Numbered from the stretch's first letter, positions 27,215 through 36,089 are shown. The stretch: DNA of 64,000 bases from Paracoccus spongiarum (GCF_030732095.1 NZ_JAVAMQ010000018.1:1-64000), one strand, 5' to 3'. The notes: generated from the sequence alone by a model not told the origin. Program-made: numbers and translations.

Positions 27215-28335
27215 GGGTCCACCCTTCTGCCGACCGCCTGGCCCTCGACCAGCGAATTCACGCCCCGGATCACGATCTCGTCGCCCCGATCGAGCCCGCC
27301 CGTCACCACGACCCGGCCCAGAAGCTCGGTGCCGGTGTCGATGGCTACTGCCTCGACCGACGCTGTGGCCGACGGGCCGCTGCCGCGGCGGAGCACGCGC
27401 CAGACCAGCGCCTGCCCGTCGCGGCGGAAGATCGCCTCGGCGGGAACGGACGGCATCGGCGCGTCGGGCAGGCCCAGCCGGGCACGGACCAGCGCACCCA
27501 GCCGGAAGGGCGCGTCGGCGGGCAGGCTCAGATACAGGCGGCGTGTGCGCGTGGCGGCATCTGCCAGCGGGTCGATGCGGTCCAGCAGGGCGGGGACCTG
27601 CAATGCGGGCCGGCTGCGCTGCCAGACGGTGAAGGCCGCATCCTTCGGCAGGCTGGCCAGCGCGGCCTCGGGCAGGTCGATGACCGCCTCGCGCCGATTC
27701 TCGGCCGACAGTTGCAGCACCGGCGCCCCGGCGTCCACGACGGCTCCGGGCGCCTCGAAAATGGCACTGACGACACCGGCGAAGGGCGCCGACATGACGG
27801 CGAAGTTCCGCGCATCCTCGGCGCGGGCCAGTTCGGACGCCGCCTGTGCGGCCTCGGCCTCGGCCGCTGCCGCAGCGCGTTGTGCCTGTTCGAGTTGCGC
27901 GTCCGACGCGACGTTCCGTGCCGCCAGCGCGGTGGTCCGGTCCAGCGTGCTGCGCGCGGTGCTCAGCTGCACCTCGGCGGCGCCCAGCGCGGCACGGGCG
28001 GCGCGGGTGTTGGCCTCGAGGTCTTCGGTCGCAAGTTCGGCCAGCACGTCGCCCTGCTCGACCCGGTCGCCCAGTTCGACGTGGCGCGCCTCGATCCGGC
28101 CGAGGGTCTGGAACGCCATCGCGACCTGCTTGCGCGAGGCGACCACGCCGGGGACCCAGCGGGCCAGGGCGTCGCGGTCGGCGAGGATCTCGGTGACGAC
28201 GGGCCGCGGGGCGGGCGTTTCCTCGGCGCGGCTGGTCAGGCTCAGCCAGTCGGGCAATGTCAGGCAGGCGGCCGGCAGCGCCGAGACCAGCATCGCAAGG
28301 GCGGCAGCAGCGGGCAAAAGGCGCGCCGGAATCAT
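27211..28335 (-). CDS. RND efflux periplasmic adaptor subunit (second of two)
   Basis: A 374-aa membrane-fusion protein. The N-terminus MIPARLLPAAAALAMLVSAL is an export signal, and AC at residues 23-24 could be lipid-modified but the lipobox is poor. A lipoyl half-motif VELGDRVEQGDVLAELATED, a coiled-coil hairpin (about 110-180), the second lipoyl half FEAPGAVVDAGAPVLQLS and beta-barrel domains follow. It links the pump to an outer-membrane channel. It overlaps the first adaptor (ATGA) and the pump (GTGA). It differs clearly from the first adaptor, so it is not a recent duplicate. Two adaptors per pump also occur in other alphaproteobacterial operons. Confidence 0.9.
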   Translation of the reverse strand: MIPARLLPAAAALAMLVSALPAACLTLPDWLSLTSRAEETPAPRPVVTEILADRDALARWVPGVVASRKQVAMAFQTLGRIEARHVELGDRVEQGDVLAELATEDLEANTRAARAALGAAEVQLSTARSTLDRTTALAARNVASDAQLEQAQRAAAAAEAEAAQAASELARAEDARNFAVMSAPFAGVVSAIFEAPGAVVDAGAPVLQLSAENRREAVIDLPEAALASLPKDAAFTVWQRSRPALQVPALLDRIDPLADAATRTRRLYLSLPADAPFRLGALVRARLGLPDAPMPSVPAEAIFRRDGQALVWRVLRRGSGPSATASVEAVAIDTGTELLGRVVVTGGLDRGDEIVIRGVNSLVEGQAVGRRVDP

Positions 28336-29405
28336 CGGGCCGCCTCGGGGGCGACCGTCGCAGGCTCGATCCGGCGGCCGGGATACAGCAGCTGCGACCC
28401 GGCGCCGACCACCCGCGTGCCCGGCGCCACACCCTCGTCCAGATAGACCAGCCCGTCGGTGAAATGGCTGATGCTGACCGCGGCCAGGCTGACCCGGTCA
28501 TCGGCGCCCACGATCCAGACCGCGGGATGATCGCCCTCGCGCATCAGCACCGTCCAGGGCAGCGCGACGCCGCGGGGGCCCGGCATCTCCAGATAGCCGC
28601 GCACCGCCGCGCCCAGCAGGGCGGTGCTGCCCTCGACCGCATCGACCCGGGCGCGCAGATTGACCGTGCCGGTCTGCGGATCGACCAGCGGCGCGATCTC
28701 GATCACTTCGCCGGTCATCTCGGGTCGATCGATGTCGATGGTCCTGAGGCGCAGGGTCCGGCCCATCGCCTTGTCCAGATCCGGGTGATCGGCGGCACGG
28801 AACACCGCCTCGAGGCCGTCCGTATCGGCCAGGGTCAGGGCCGGCTGCGCGGCGGCGATGACCTGACCCGGCGTGATGTGGCGGCCGGTGACGATGCCCG
28901 GCCCGCCCGCCCGCAGCACCATGTCCTCGACCGCCCGGCGGGCCTGTTCGACGGCGCTCTGCGCGCGTTCGACCGCGCCCTCGGTTTCCGACAGCTGCTG
29001 GGCGGCCGCGTCACGCGCGGCGCGGGTGCCCACGCCCCGCTCGAGCATCGCCGCGGCCCGGTCGCTGGCCTGGCGCGCCTGCGCCTGCGCAGCCTCGGCA
29101 GCAGACAGGCTGGCCTCGGCCACCTTCAGCGCCTCGTTCTGCTGCACCGGGTCCAGCCGGGCCAGCGCCTGGTCGGCGCGCACCTCGTCGCCTTCCTCGA
29201 CCAGCACCGTGACCACGCGCCCGCCCTGCCGGAAGCCCAGCACGACGCTGTCGACCGCCTCGAGCGTGCCTGACAACTGCACCTCGGTCGGTACCGGCCG
29301 CTCGGCGGCGGTCACGACCTCGACGCGCAGATCGGCGGCAGCGGCGGCCGTCGCCTGCGCGGCGATCAGGGCAAGCAACAGGCGGGACACGCGCAGGATA
29401 CTCAT
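28332..29405 (-). CDS. RND efflux periplasmic adaptor subunit (first of two)
   Basis: A 357-aa membrane-fusion protein with a cleavable signal (MSILRVSRLLLALIAAQATA, then AAAAADL). Motifs in order are a first lipoyl half (LVEEGDEVRADQALARLDP, near 65), an Ala/Gln-rich coiled coil (about 95-160), the second lipoyl half (RHITPGQVIAAAQPALTLAD) and the beta-barrel. It is first in a three-gene operon; the 63-base gap to kynU upstream should hold the promoter. No regulator of the TetR or MarR type lies next to it, so how it is induced is not visible. Confidence 0.9.
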   Translation of the reverse strand: MSILRVSRLLLALIAAQATAAAAADLRVEVVTAAERPVPTEVQLSGTLEAVDSVVLGFRQGGRVVTVLVEEGDEVRADQALARLDPVQQNEALKVAEASLSAAEAAQAQARQASDRAAAMLERGVGTRAARDAAAQQLSETEGAVERAQSAVEQARRAVEDMVLRAGGPGIVTGRHITPGQVIAAAQPALTLADTDGLEAVFRAADHPDLDKAMGRTLRLRTIDIDRPEMTGEVIEIAPLVDPQTGTVNLRARVDAVEGSTALLGAAVRGYLEMPGPRGVALPWTVLMREGDHPAVWIVGADDRVSLAAVSISHFTDGLVYLDEGVAPGTRVVGAGSQLLYPGRRIEPATVAPEAAR

Positions 29406-29468
29406 CTCAACACCACCAATATGGACAACTCATGATGCAGAAATGCCCGCTTGGGAAGATGCCTGTCC

Positions 29469-30656
29469 CTACGTCACATCGGCAAGTTGATGAAATTTCG
29501 CCCGATCCCAGCTGCCATCGCGAAGCAGCCGTGCCAGGACCTCGACCGCGCGGCCGACATCCTCGAGATCGTTGTAAAGCGGCGCAAAGCCGAAGCGCAG
29601 CACGTCGGGCGCCCGGAAATCGCCGATGATTCCCTCGGCGATCAGGGCCTGCATCACCGCATAGCCCTGCGGATGGCGAAAGCCGACCTGCGAGCCGCGC
29701 CGCGCGGAATCGCGCGGCGAGTTCAGGACCAGGTCCGGGCAGGCGGCCTCGACCCCGGCGATGAACGCCTCGGTCAGATCGATCGAGCGGGCGCGAAGAT
29801 CGGCGGGGGCCACACCCTCCCAGACATCCATCGCGGCGTCCAGCACGGCGAGCGCGATCACCGGGGGCGTGCCGACCCGCATTCTCTCGATACCCGGCGC
29901 GGCGGCATAGTCCTGATCGAAGGCGAAGGGCGCGCGGTGGCCCATCCAGCCCTGCAGGATCGGCTGCACGGCGTCGGCATGCCGGGGATGGGTCCAGATG
30001 AAGGCCGGCGCGCCCGGCCCGCCATTGAGATACTTGTAGGTGCAGCCGACCGCGAAATCGGCGTCCGCGCCGGTCAGGTCCAGATCGACCGCACCGGCGG
30101 AATGGGCAAGGTCCCACAGCGTCAGCGCGCCGGCCGCATGGGCCCGTTCGGTCAGGGCGGCCATGTCGTGGCGCCGCCCGGTCCGGTAATCGACCTCGGT
30201 CAGCATCAGCACGGCCAGGTCGCCGTCGATGGCGGCGGTGACATCCTCGGGCGCGACGACGCGCAATTCGGCATCGACCGCGCGCGCCAGCCCCTGCGCC
30301 ACATAAAGATCCGAGGGGAAATTGCCGCTGTCGGACAGGATCACCCGGCGGTCGGGGCGCAGCGCGCGGGCGGCGCTGAGGGCTTGGAAGACCTTGATCG
30401 ACAGGGTGTCGCCCATGACCACCTCGCCCGGCCCCGCGCCGATCAGCCGGGCGATGCGGTCGCCGACCCGGCGGGGCTGGGCATACCATCCGGCCCGGTT
30501 CCAGCCGGTGATCAGCATCTCGCCCCATTCGTCGCGGATCATGCTGGCGGCACGGTCGCGCGCTGCAAGCGGCATCGGACCCAGCGAGTTTCCGTCCAGA
30601 TAGGTGATGCCCTCGGGCAGGTGGAAGGCGCGGCGTGTCGCGGCGAAATCGGTCAT
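29469..30656 (-). CDS. kynU: kynureninase
   Basis: A 395-aa PLP enzyme that cleaves kynurenine to anthranilate and alanine in tryptophan breakdown. It starts in the usual way with FHLPEGITYLDGNSLGPMP. The PLP lysine is in FAVGCTYKYLNGGPGAPAF near residue 222, and the phosphate-contact region is VVMGDTLSIKVFQAL. LWDLAHSAGAVDLDL carries the Asp that binds the pyridine nitrogen. Full family length. It is divergent from a kynurenine-formamidase-like gene with 65 bases between, so both probably serve the same pathway. The tryptophan dioxygenase gene is not in the window. Confidence 0.95.
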   Translation of the reverse strand: MTDFAATRRAFHLPEGITYLDGNSLGPMPLAARDRAASMIRDEWGEMLITGWNRAGWYAQPRRVGDRIARLIGAGPGEVVMGDTLSIKVFQALSAARALRPDRRVILSDSGNFPSDLYVAQGLARAVDAELRVVAPEDVTAAIDGDLAVLMLTEVDYRTGRRHDMAALTERAHAAGALTLWDLAHSAGAVDLDLTGADADFAVGCTYKYLNGGPGAPAFIWTHPRHADAVQPILQGWMGHRAPFAFDQDYAAAPGIERMRVGTPPVIALAVLDAAMDVWEGVAPADLRARSIDLTEAFIAGVEAACPDLVLNSPRDSARRGSQVGFRHPQGYAVMQALIAEGIIGDFRAPDVLRFGFAPLYNDLEDVGRAVEVLARLLRDGSWDRAKFHQLADVT

Positions 30657-30721
30657 GATCGGCCCCTCTGTCTTGACCGCAGGCTAGCAGCGCGATGTTC
30701 TGCGCGAAAGAGGAGCGCGCG

Positions 30722-31516
30722 ATGCTGTATCAGGTCACCGACTGGGACGACGCCTATGCCAATGCCGCGCATATTCCGGGTGCCGAGGCATGGCCCGACC
30801 GCTGGACCGAGGCGGCGGCCACCTTTCGCGCCGCGCATCCGCCCGAGGCCCTCGGCACCGGGCATCTGTTCCGCCCCCAAGGCCCGGCGCGCGGGCTGGT
30901 CGTCTTCATCCACGGCGGCTACTGGATGCGCTTCGATCCCTCTGTATGGTCGCATCTGGCGGCGGGGCCGCTGGCCCGTGGCTGGGCGGTCGCCATGCCC
31001 GGCTATCGCCTCGCCCCGCAGGCCCGGATCGGCGACATCACCGCCGGGATAGCCGACGCCATAGCGACCGCGGCCGCCCGGGTCGAGGGGCCGCTGGCGA
31101 TCAGCGGCCATTCGGCGGGCGGGCATCTGGCCGCGCGCATGATCTGCGACGACGGCACCCTGCCCGACGCCCTGGCCGGGCGGATCACGGCCTGCGTGCC
31201 GATCTCGGGGCTGTGCGACCTGCGCCCGTTGATGCAGACCGCGATGAACGCGACCCTGCGGATCGATGCAGGCGAGGCCGCGTCGGAAAGCCCCGCCCTG
31301 CTGCGGCCCCGGACCGGCATCCCGGTCACCTGCTGGGTCGGAGGGGCCGAACGGCCCGAATTCCTGCGCCAGTCGCGGCTGCTGGCCGATATCTGGGCGG
31401 GGCTGGGTGCGCCGACCGACTGCGTGGTCGATCCGGGCCGGCACCATTTCGACGTGATCGACGCGCTGGCGCAACGTGACAGCGCGTTGACGCGGCGGCT
31501 GACCCGCCTCGCCTGA
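30722..31516 (+). CDS. alpha/beta hydrolase, probable kynurenine formamidase (arylformamidase)
   Basis: A 264-aa hydrolase. VVFIHGGYWMRFD (near 63) is the HGG oxyanion motif, the nucleophile Ser is in ISGHSAGGHLAARM (near 130), and the acid and His are expected in the last third (PGRHHFDVID). This set matches the eukaryotic-type arylformamidases that hydrolyse N-formylkynurenine, rather than the metal-dependent KynB. The start ATG 30722 has AAAGAGGAG upstream. The position next to kynU supports the kynurenine pathway role; other ester substrates are possible. Confidence 0.82.
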   Translation: MLYQVTDWDDAYANAAHIPGAEAWPDRWTEAAATFRAAHPPEALGTGHLFRPQGPARGLVVFIHGGYWMRFDPSVWSHLAAGPLARGWAVAMPGYRLAPQARIGDITAGIADAIATAAARVEGPLAISGHSAGGHLAARMICDDGTLPDALAGRITACVPISGLCDLRPLMQTAMNATLRIDAGEAASESPALLRPRTGIPVTCWVGGAERPEFLRQSRLLADIWAGLGAPTDCVVDPGRHHFDVIDALAQRDSALTRRLTRLA

Positions 31517-31577
31517 GCCGACCCCGCCCGACGACCTGACGCCACCGAGAGCGCCGGAAACGGCACGGGCCGGGAAC

Positions 31578-32048
31578 TCAGCCGGCGAACTCGGCCAGCC
31601 GGGCGCCGGTGATCTGCAACAGCCGTTGCGGCGCGATGGCAAAGATGTGGCGCGGCGTGCCCGCGGCGGCCCAGACCCGGTCGAACCGCAAAAGCCGCGG
31701 ATCGAAAAAGCCGGTGACCGGCCGAAGATGCCCGACGGGCGCGACCCCTCCGATGGCAAAGCCGGTCTCGGCCCGGACCAGCGCCGCATCGGCCTTGCCA
31801 AGCGGCTGGCCCGCGACCTCGGCCGCGCGGGCCGGATCGACGCGGTTGCCGCCGGCGGTCAGGAACAGCACCACATGGCCGCTGGCCTCGCCGCGGAAGA
31901 TGATCGACTTGGCGATCTGGTCGATCTCGCAGCCCGCGGCCGCGGCGGCCTCGGCGGCCGTGCGCGTGGCCTCGGCCATCTCCAGCACCTCGACCACCTC
32001 GCCGGCGGCCGCAAGCGCTGCCCTGACCCGTGAAAGGCTCTTGCTCAT
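31578..32048 (-). CDS. YbaK/EbsC (aminoacyl-tRNA deacylase) family protein
   Basis: A 156-aa single-domain protein with the YbaK/ProX fold. Family segments are EIDQIAKSIIFRGEASGHVV with the conserved Lys near 47, GFAIGGVAPVGHLRP (near 99) and FDPRLLRFDRVWAAAGTP. These enzymes hydrolyse mischarged tRNAs, such as Cys-tRNA(Pro) or Ala-tRNA(Pro). Which substrate it edits is not evident. It follows the formamidase gene convergently and lies 50 bases after the FAD oxidoreductase gene on the same strand, perhaps in one transcript with it. Confidence 0.88.
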   Translation of the reverse strand: MSKSLSRVRAALAAAGEVVEVLEMAEATRTAAEAAAAAGCEIDQIAKSIIFRGEASGHVVLFLTAGGNRVDPARAAEVAGQPLGKADAALVRAETGFAIGGVAPVGHLRPVTGFFDPRLLRFDRVWAAAGTPRHIFAIAPQRLLQITGARLAEFAG

Positions 32049-32098
32049 GTCCTGCTCCGCGATCCGGCCCTGCCGGCCAATGGCTGCCGGCCGGGATG

Positions 32099-33343
32099 CT
32101 AGCCGTCGCGGTCGAAGGCGAAAAGACCCGCATCGGGGTCGGGCTTGCCGGCGATCGCTGCGGCCACAACCTGTGCGGCGATCATCGAAAAGGTGATGCC
32201 GTTGCCCCCGAACCCCATCACCGCGTGGACGCGGTCATGGCCGGGCACGAGGTCGATGATCGGCAGGCCGTCCGTCGTATTGCCGAAGGGCGCCGACCAG
32301 ACATAGGCGGGCCTGCCGATGCGGATACCGGTCAGATCCTGCAACTTCGCGACGATGGTGCGGCCCTTGCGCGCCAGCAGGGCGGGATCGTCGTTGCGGA
32401 CCGGGTTGTCCTCGTCCTCGCCGCCCGCGATGATCCGGCCGTCAAGATCGGTGCGGAAATACAGATAGGGCTCGGCGGCCTCCCAGACCAGCATGTCGTC
32501 CAGCCAGTCCGGCCGCGCAATGCCGGTCCGCGAGGCCAGTGCCCAGGTCGAGGTGATCCGGTGCCGCGGGCTTTGCATCTGCGGCAGAAATTCGTAGCCG
32601 GTGCAGAAGATGGCGTTCCGGCAGGCCAGCACCCGGCCTTCGTCCGTGGCCAGCGCCACCCCGCCCGGCAATTCCGCCAGATCGGTGATCTCGACCGGCG
32701 AGGCGACCACCGCGCCGCGCGCCTGCGCCACCGCCAGCAGCCCCGCAGTCAGTTGCGCCGGATTGGCGCTGGCCGAGGCCTCGGACAGGATCGCGGCGCT
32801 GCGCTGCATCCCGAACCGGTCGCGCAGTGCGGCGGCGTTCAGGTATTCGGCGGCGATGCCGGCGCGGTCGCGGGCCTCGGCCTCGGCCTTCAGCGCACGG
32901 GCACCCAATACATTGCCCGACAGGTAGATCGCCCGCTTTGCCTGCATCCGGCAATCGATCCCGGTCTCGTCCACCAGCCGCAGCAGATCCCCCACCGCCC
33001 GCACCGAACGGCGCCAGACCGCCTCGGCCCGGGGACGGCCCATGTCGCGGATGTGGTGGATCAGCGGGATGTCGATCTCGTGCTGGATCATCGCCGTCGA
33101 GGCCGGGGTCGACCCGCGGGCAGGCGGGCGGCGATCGACGATCAGCACGCCGAGGCCCTGGCGGGTCAGCGCCTCGGCCAGCAGCGCGCCACTGACGCCG
33201 CTGCCGACGATGATCGCGTCCCAGCCCTGCCGCCGGTCCAGCCGGCAATGCGCGACGGCGATGTTGGGCGTCTTCAGCCAGAACGGCGTTCCCGTGCGAA
33301 GGTCGTCCTTGACCGTCCTTGCCGTGCCAGCACCCTGCGCCAT
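32099..33343 (-). CDS. FAD-dependent oxidoreductase (DAO/glycine oxidase-like)
   Basis: A 414-aa cytosolic flavoprotein of the D-amino-acid-oxidase superfamily. A short N-terminal extension (about 40 residues) precedes the dinucleotide-binding motif AIIVGSGVSGALLAEAL and the acidic strand end VLIVDRRPP. FCTGYEF (near 250) and the C-terminal FAD loop HAVMGFGGNGITFSMIAA are typical. The extension contains TPFWLKTPNIAVAHCRLDRR, a pattern seen in related oxidoreductases of unknown substrate. It may deaminate or demethylate an amine. No partner gene reveals the pathway. Confidence 0.85.
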   Translation of the reverse strand: MAQGAGTARTVKDDLRTGTPFWLKTPNIAVAHCRLDRRQGWDAIIVGSGVSGALLAEALTRQGLGVLIVDRRPPARGSTPASTAMIQHEIDIPLIHHIRDMGRPRAEAVWRRSVRAVGDLLRLVDETGIDCRMQAKRAIYLSGNVLGARALKAEAEARDRAGIAAEYLNAAALRDRFGMQRSAAILSEASASANPAQLTAGLLAVAQARGAVVASPVEITDLAELPGGVALATDEGRVLACRNAIFCTGYEFLPQMQSPRHRITSTWALASRTGIARPDWLDDMLVWEAAEPYLYFRTDLDGRIIAGGEDEDNPVRNDDPALLARKGRTIVAKLQDLTGIRIGRPAYVWSAPFGNTTDGLPIIDLVPGHDRVHAVMGFGGNGITFSMIAAQVVAAAIAGKPDPDAGLFAFDRDG

Positions 33344-33504
33344 CGGAAACCCTCCTGCCTGACGGCCGATCCGCCGCGCCCCTCAACCCGCCCCCGAGCG
33401 GCCGGTTCCGCGCGGCGCCGACCTGCCGGCCCTTGCATCCCGTGGCGGGGCATGATGTGGCGATCCGCGCCGGCATGGCGAAGCAAGCGCAGGAGGGAAG
33501 GCCG

Positions 33505-33882
33505 ATGCATGTCTATACGCTGGTGGTGGAACTGGGCCGCAAGCCCGGCGACGGGCTGCCCGAGGGCGCAACCGGGGCGGGTCTGGTCTGCTATGCCGCG
33601 GGCAAGACCGAGGCCGAGGCCGTGCGCGAGACGGTGACGATCCTGAAGCAGGCGGACATGGCGCCGCTGGACGTGACCGGCTATGGCAGCCTGCGAGACC
33701 GCGAGGCCGAGGGCCAGGTGATCGAGGCCGAGGAACGCGCGCTGATGCAGCGCGCCCATGACGAGAACGCCGTCATCATCGCCCAGATGCAGCCCTATTT
33801 CGACACCCCGGACGACGCCAGCGGCAACGGCCGGGGCGGCGACGAGGGGGACGATCTCGGCGACCGGCGCCGCGACCGCTGA
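33505..33882 (+). CDS. small protein of unknown function
   Basis: A 125-aa protein with no family recognised. It begins MHVYTLVVELGRKPGDGLPE and has an alpha/beta look up to about residue 70, then a Glu/Ala-rich helix (DREAEGQVIEAEERALMQRA) and a charged, Gly/Asp-rich tail. It has no signal peptide or membrane span. The ATG at 33505 follows AGGAGGGA at 9 bases, a strong ribosome-binding site, and the codon pattern is normal, so it is a real gene. It stands between the divergent FAD gene and a transglycosylase gene 103 bases downstream. Confidence 0.7.
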   Translation: MHVYTLVVELGRKPGDGLPEGATGAGLVCYAAGKTEAEAVRETVTILKQADMAPLDVTGYGSLRDREAEGQVIEAEERALMQRAHDENAVIIAQMQPYFDTPDDASGNGRGGDEGDDLGDRRRDR

Positions 33883-33985
33883 TTGCGGCGGGCCGGGCGC
33901 GCGCAACCCTGTTCAAGCCGAATCCCGCCTGCTAGACTGCCCGGCAACAACAAGAACGATGGCAGTCCACAGACAGGCGATGCAG

Positions 33986-35251
33986 ATGAGCTTTTCCCGA
34001 TTTCTTCTCTCCACCGCGCTGATCGGCGTGCTGGCATCCTGCGCGGGCTCGATGAACCGCGCCCCCGGCTCGTATGGCGCGGCCGCGCCGGCAGGTCCGG
34101 TCACGCCGGCCGCGATCCCCGCCGCCGCACCGGGCGACGAGGCCGGTCTGCAGCGCTTCGTGCAGTCCTTCCGGCCCCGCGCGCTGGCCGCCGGCGTCTC
34201 GGCCGGCACCTATGACCGGGCCATGAGCATCGCCCGCTACAACCCCGACGTGATCCGGCTGGATCGCAAGCAGGCCGAATTCTCGCGCCCGGTCTGGCTG
34301 TATCTGGACAGCGCCGTGTCGGATGCCCGGATCGGCACCGGCCGAGAGAAGGCCGGCCAGCTTTCCGGCATCATGTCGGCGATCGAGGCGCGCTATGGCG
34401 TCCCGCGCGAGATCGTGCTGGCCGTCTGGGGGATGGAATCGAATTTCGGCGCCAACCGCGGCAAGATGCAGATCATCCCCTCGCTGGCGACGCTGGCCTA
34501 TGACGGGCGCCGGGGCGAGATGTTCCAGAACCAGCTGATCGCCGCGCTGCGCATCCTGCAGGCCGGCGACATCGCGCCCGAGCAGATGCTGGGCAGCTGG
34601 GCCGGCGCGATGGGCCACACGCAGTTCATGCCGACCTCGTATCTGGAATACGCGGTCGATTTCACCGGCGACGGCCGCCGCGACATCTGGTCCGAGAACC
34701 CGACCGACGCGCTGGCCTCGACGGCGGCCTATCTGGCGCGGAACGGCTGGCAGCGCGGCCAGCCCTGGGGCGCCGAGGTGCAGCTGCCCGCGAATTTCAA
34801 CATGGGCCTCGTCGGCAAGGGCACGCGCCGTTCGGACTGGGCGGCGCAGGGCGTGCGCCGCATCGGCGGCGGCGCGCTGCCCGGCGGCAGCGGCTCGATC
34901 ATCATGCCGGCGGGCGCGCGCGGCCCGGCCTTCCTGATCCTCGACAATTTCCGGTCGCTGCTGCGCTACAACAATTCCGACAACTATGCGCTTGGGGTGG
35001 CCTTCCTGGGCGAACGCATCGCCGGACGCGCCGGTGTGCAGGGTGCCTGGCCGCGCCAGGATCGCCCCCTGTCCACCGCCGAGCGGCAGGAGATCCAGCA
35101 GCGCCTGCGCGCCAAGGGCTTCTATGACGGCGAGATCGACGGGCTGTTCGGATCGGGCACGATGGAGGCCGTCGCAGCCTTCCAACGGTCGATCGGCGCG
35201 ACGCCCGACGGCTATCCGACCTCGATCCTGCTGGGCCAGTTGCGGCGGTGA
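33986..35251 (+). CDS. lytic murein transglycosylase, MltB family, with C-terminal peptidoglycan-binding domain
   Basis: A 421-aa lipoprotein. The signal MSFSRFLLSTALIGVLASCA has a lipobox with Cys19. The SLT_2 (MltB) domain (about 60-335) shows AVWGMESNFGANRGKMQIIP with the catalytic Glu, SWAGAMGHTQFMPTSYLEYA, and SDNYALGVAFLGERI. A PG_binding_1 domain follows (about 355-420, LRAKGFYDGEIDGLFGSGTM). It cleaves the glycan backbone to 1,6-anhydro ends. ATG 33986 has AGG at 8 bases; ATG 33980 is an alternative. A weak hairpin at 35280 may end the transcript. Confidence 0.93.
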   Translation: MSFSRFLLSTALIGVLASCAGSMNRAPGSYGAAAPAGPVTPAAIPAAAPGDEAGLQRFVQSFRPRALAAGVSAGTYDRAMSIARYNPDVIRLDRKQAEFSRPVWLYLDSAVSDARIGTGREKAGQLSGIMSAIEARYGVPREIVLAVWGMESNFGANRGKMQIIPSLATLAYDGRRGEMFQNQLIAALRILQAGDIAPEQMLGSWAGAMGHTQFMPTSYLEYAVDFTGDGRRDIWSENPTDALASTAAYLARNGWQRGQPWGAEVQLPANFNMGLVGKGTRRSDWAAQGVRRIGGGALPGGSGSIIMPAGARGPAFLILDNFRSLLRYNNSDNYALGVAFLGERIAGRAGVQGAWPRQDRPLSTAERQEIQQRLRAKGFYDGEIDGLFGSGTMEAVAAFQRSIGATPDGYPTSILLGQLRR

Positions 35252-35279
35252 GGCCTGAGAGGCCGTTCCTGACTGACCG

Positions 35280-35302
35280 GGGCGGCCGATCCCGTGCCGC
35301 CC
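35280..35302 (+). terminator. possible terminator after the MltB-type gene
   Basis: GGGCGGC and GCCGCCC form a 7-bp stem with a 9-base loop, 28 bases past the stop. There is no T run. It lies between convergent genes. Confidence 0.35.
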
Positions 35303-35330
35303 TGATCTACCGGTTCGATCAGCCCGAGGC

Positions 35331-36089
35331 TCATCGCCTCAGGTCCGGGCCGCAGCAATTGAAGTCCTGCCCCGCTGCCTCGCCCTCCGCGACAAGACTG
35401 AACCGCCTCGGCGCCTCCATGGTCAGGTGGTCGCGGCGCGTTGACCTGTGGCCGTCACGCGCGGCAGTGCAGGTCTGATCGACGGTGAGGCGCGGACCCT
35501 CGGGGAAGACGGTGTCGATCGTGCAGCGCCGGCTTTGCGCGCCGTAAAGACCGCGCCCGTCGAAGATGTGCCAGGAGGCGTTGGCAGGAGACTGGCAGTC
35601 GTCCCCGGCGATGACCCGGACGCCGGTCGGAATCGGCAACAGGGAGTCGCGGCGATCACGGGATCCGTCGGCGTCGCGTCCACGCGGTATCCCCGCCCGC
35701 GCGTCAGCGCCGCAGCGGACAAGATCCACGGCCTGGACATCCTTCCAGACCAGGCTCAAGCGGTCCCGGCCTTCACTCTGCGTCAAACGGAAATAGGCCG
35801 GCTCGCGCGCGCCGACCTCGATCGCTCCTTCGGTTTGCAGGTATGCGGCCGCAACGAATGTCACGGGGCCGGACCGGTCAATGTCGACGATGATGGCATC
35901 GCCGCCGAAGGTGACGATGGTGCCGGGCGTGATGTCTATCTGCGTGACGGACGTTCCCGCTGTCCGGCATTCCTCTGCGGAAACATCCCATGATCCGAGA
36001 ACGGTGTCGGGAAGCGATTGGGCCACGCCTGACGTTGCAAGGCCCAGCATCGCAATGCTGGCGGCAGAGAAGGGAATGGCGCCCATCAT
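35331..36089 (-). CDS. exported protein of unknown function
   Basis: A 252-aa protein not assigned to a family. The signal peptide MMGAIPFSAASIAMLGLATS is cut probably after VAQ. The mature part is mostly beta-rich and can be split in two similar-looking halves: LGSWDVSAEECRTAGTSVTQ near 32 and IAGDDCQSPANASWHIFDGR near 160, each starting with an acidic-Cys pair and leading to a strand-rich segment. Five or six cysteines in the mature protein suggest disulfides. Start codon ATG 36089 or the adjacent ATG 36086. The gene follows rppH on the same strand after 112 bases and is convergent with the MltB gene. Confidence 0.7.
   Translation of the reverse strand: MMGAIPFSAASIAMLGLATSGVAQSLPDTVLGSWDVSAEECRTAGTSVTQIDITPGTIVTFGGDAIIVDIDRSGPVTFVAAAYLQTEGAIEVGAREPAYFRLTQSEGRDRLSLVWKDVQAVDLVRCGADARAGIPRGRDADGSRDRRDSLLPIPTGVRVIAGDDCQSPANASWHIFDGRGLYGAQSRRCTIDTVFPEGPRLTVDQTCTAARDGHRSTRRDHLTMEAPRRFSLVAEGEAAGQDFNCCGPDLRR

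Noticed and set aside
27215..28501. Long open frame extending the RND pump gene upstream on the minus strand
   Set aside because: It overlaps the two adaptor genes in another frame, reads as Arg/Gly/Pro-rich nonsense, and the pump begins at the GTG coupled to the adaptor stop.
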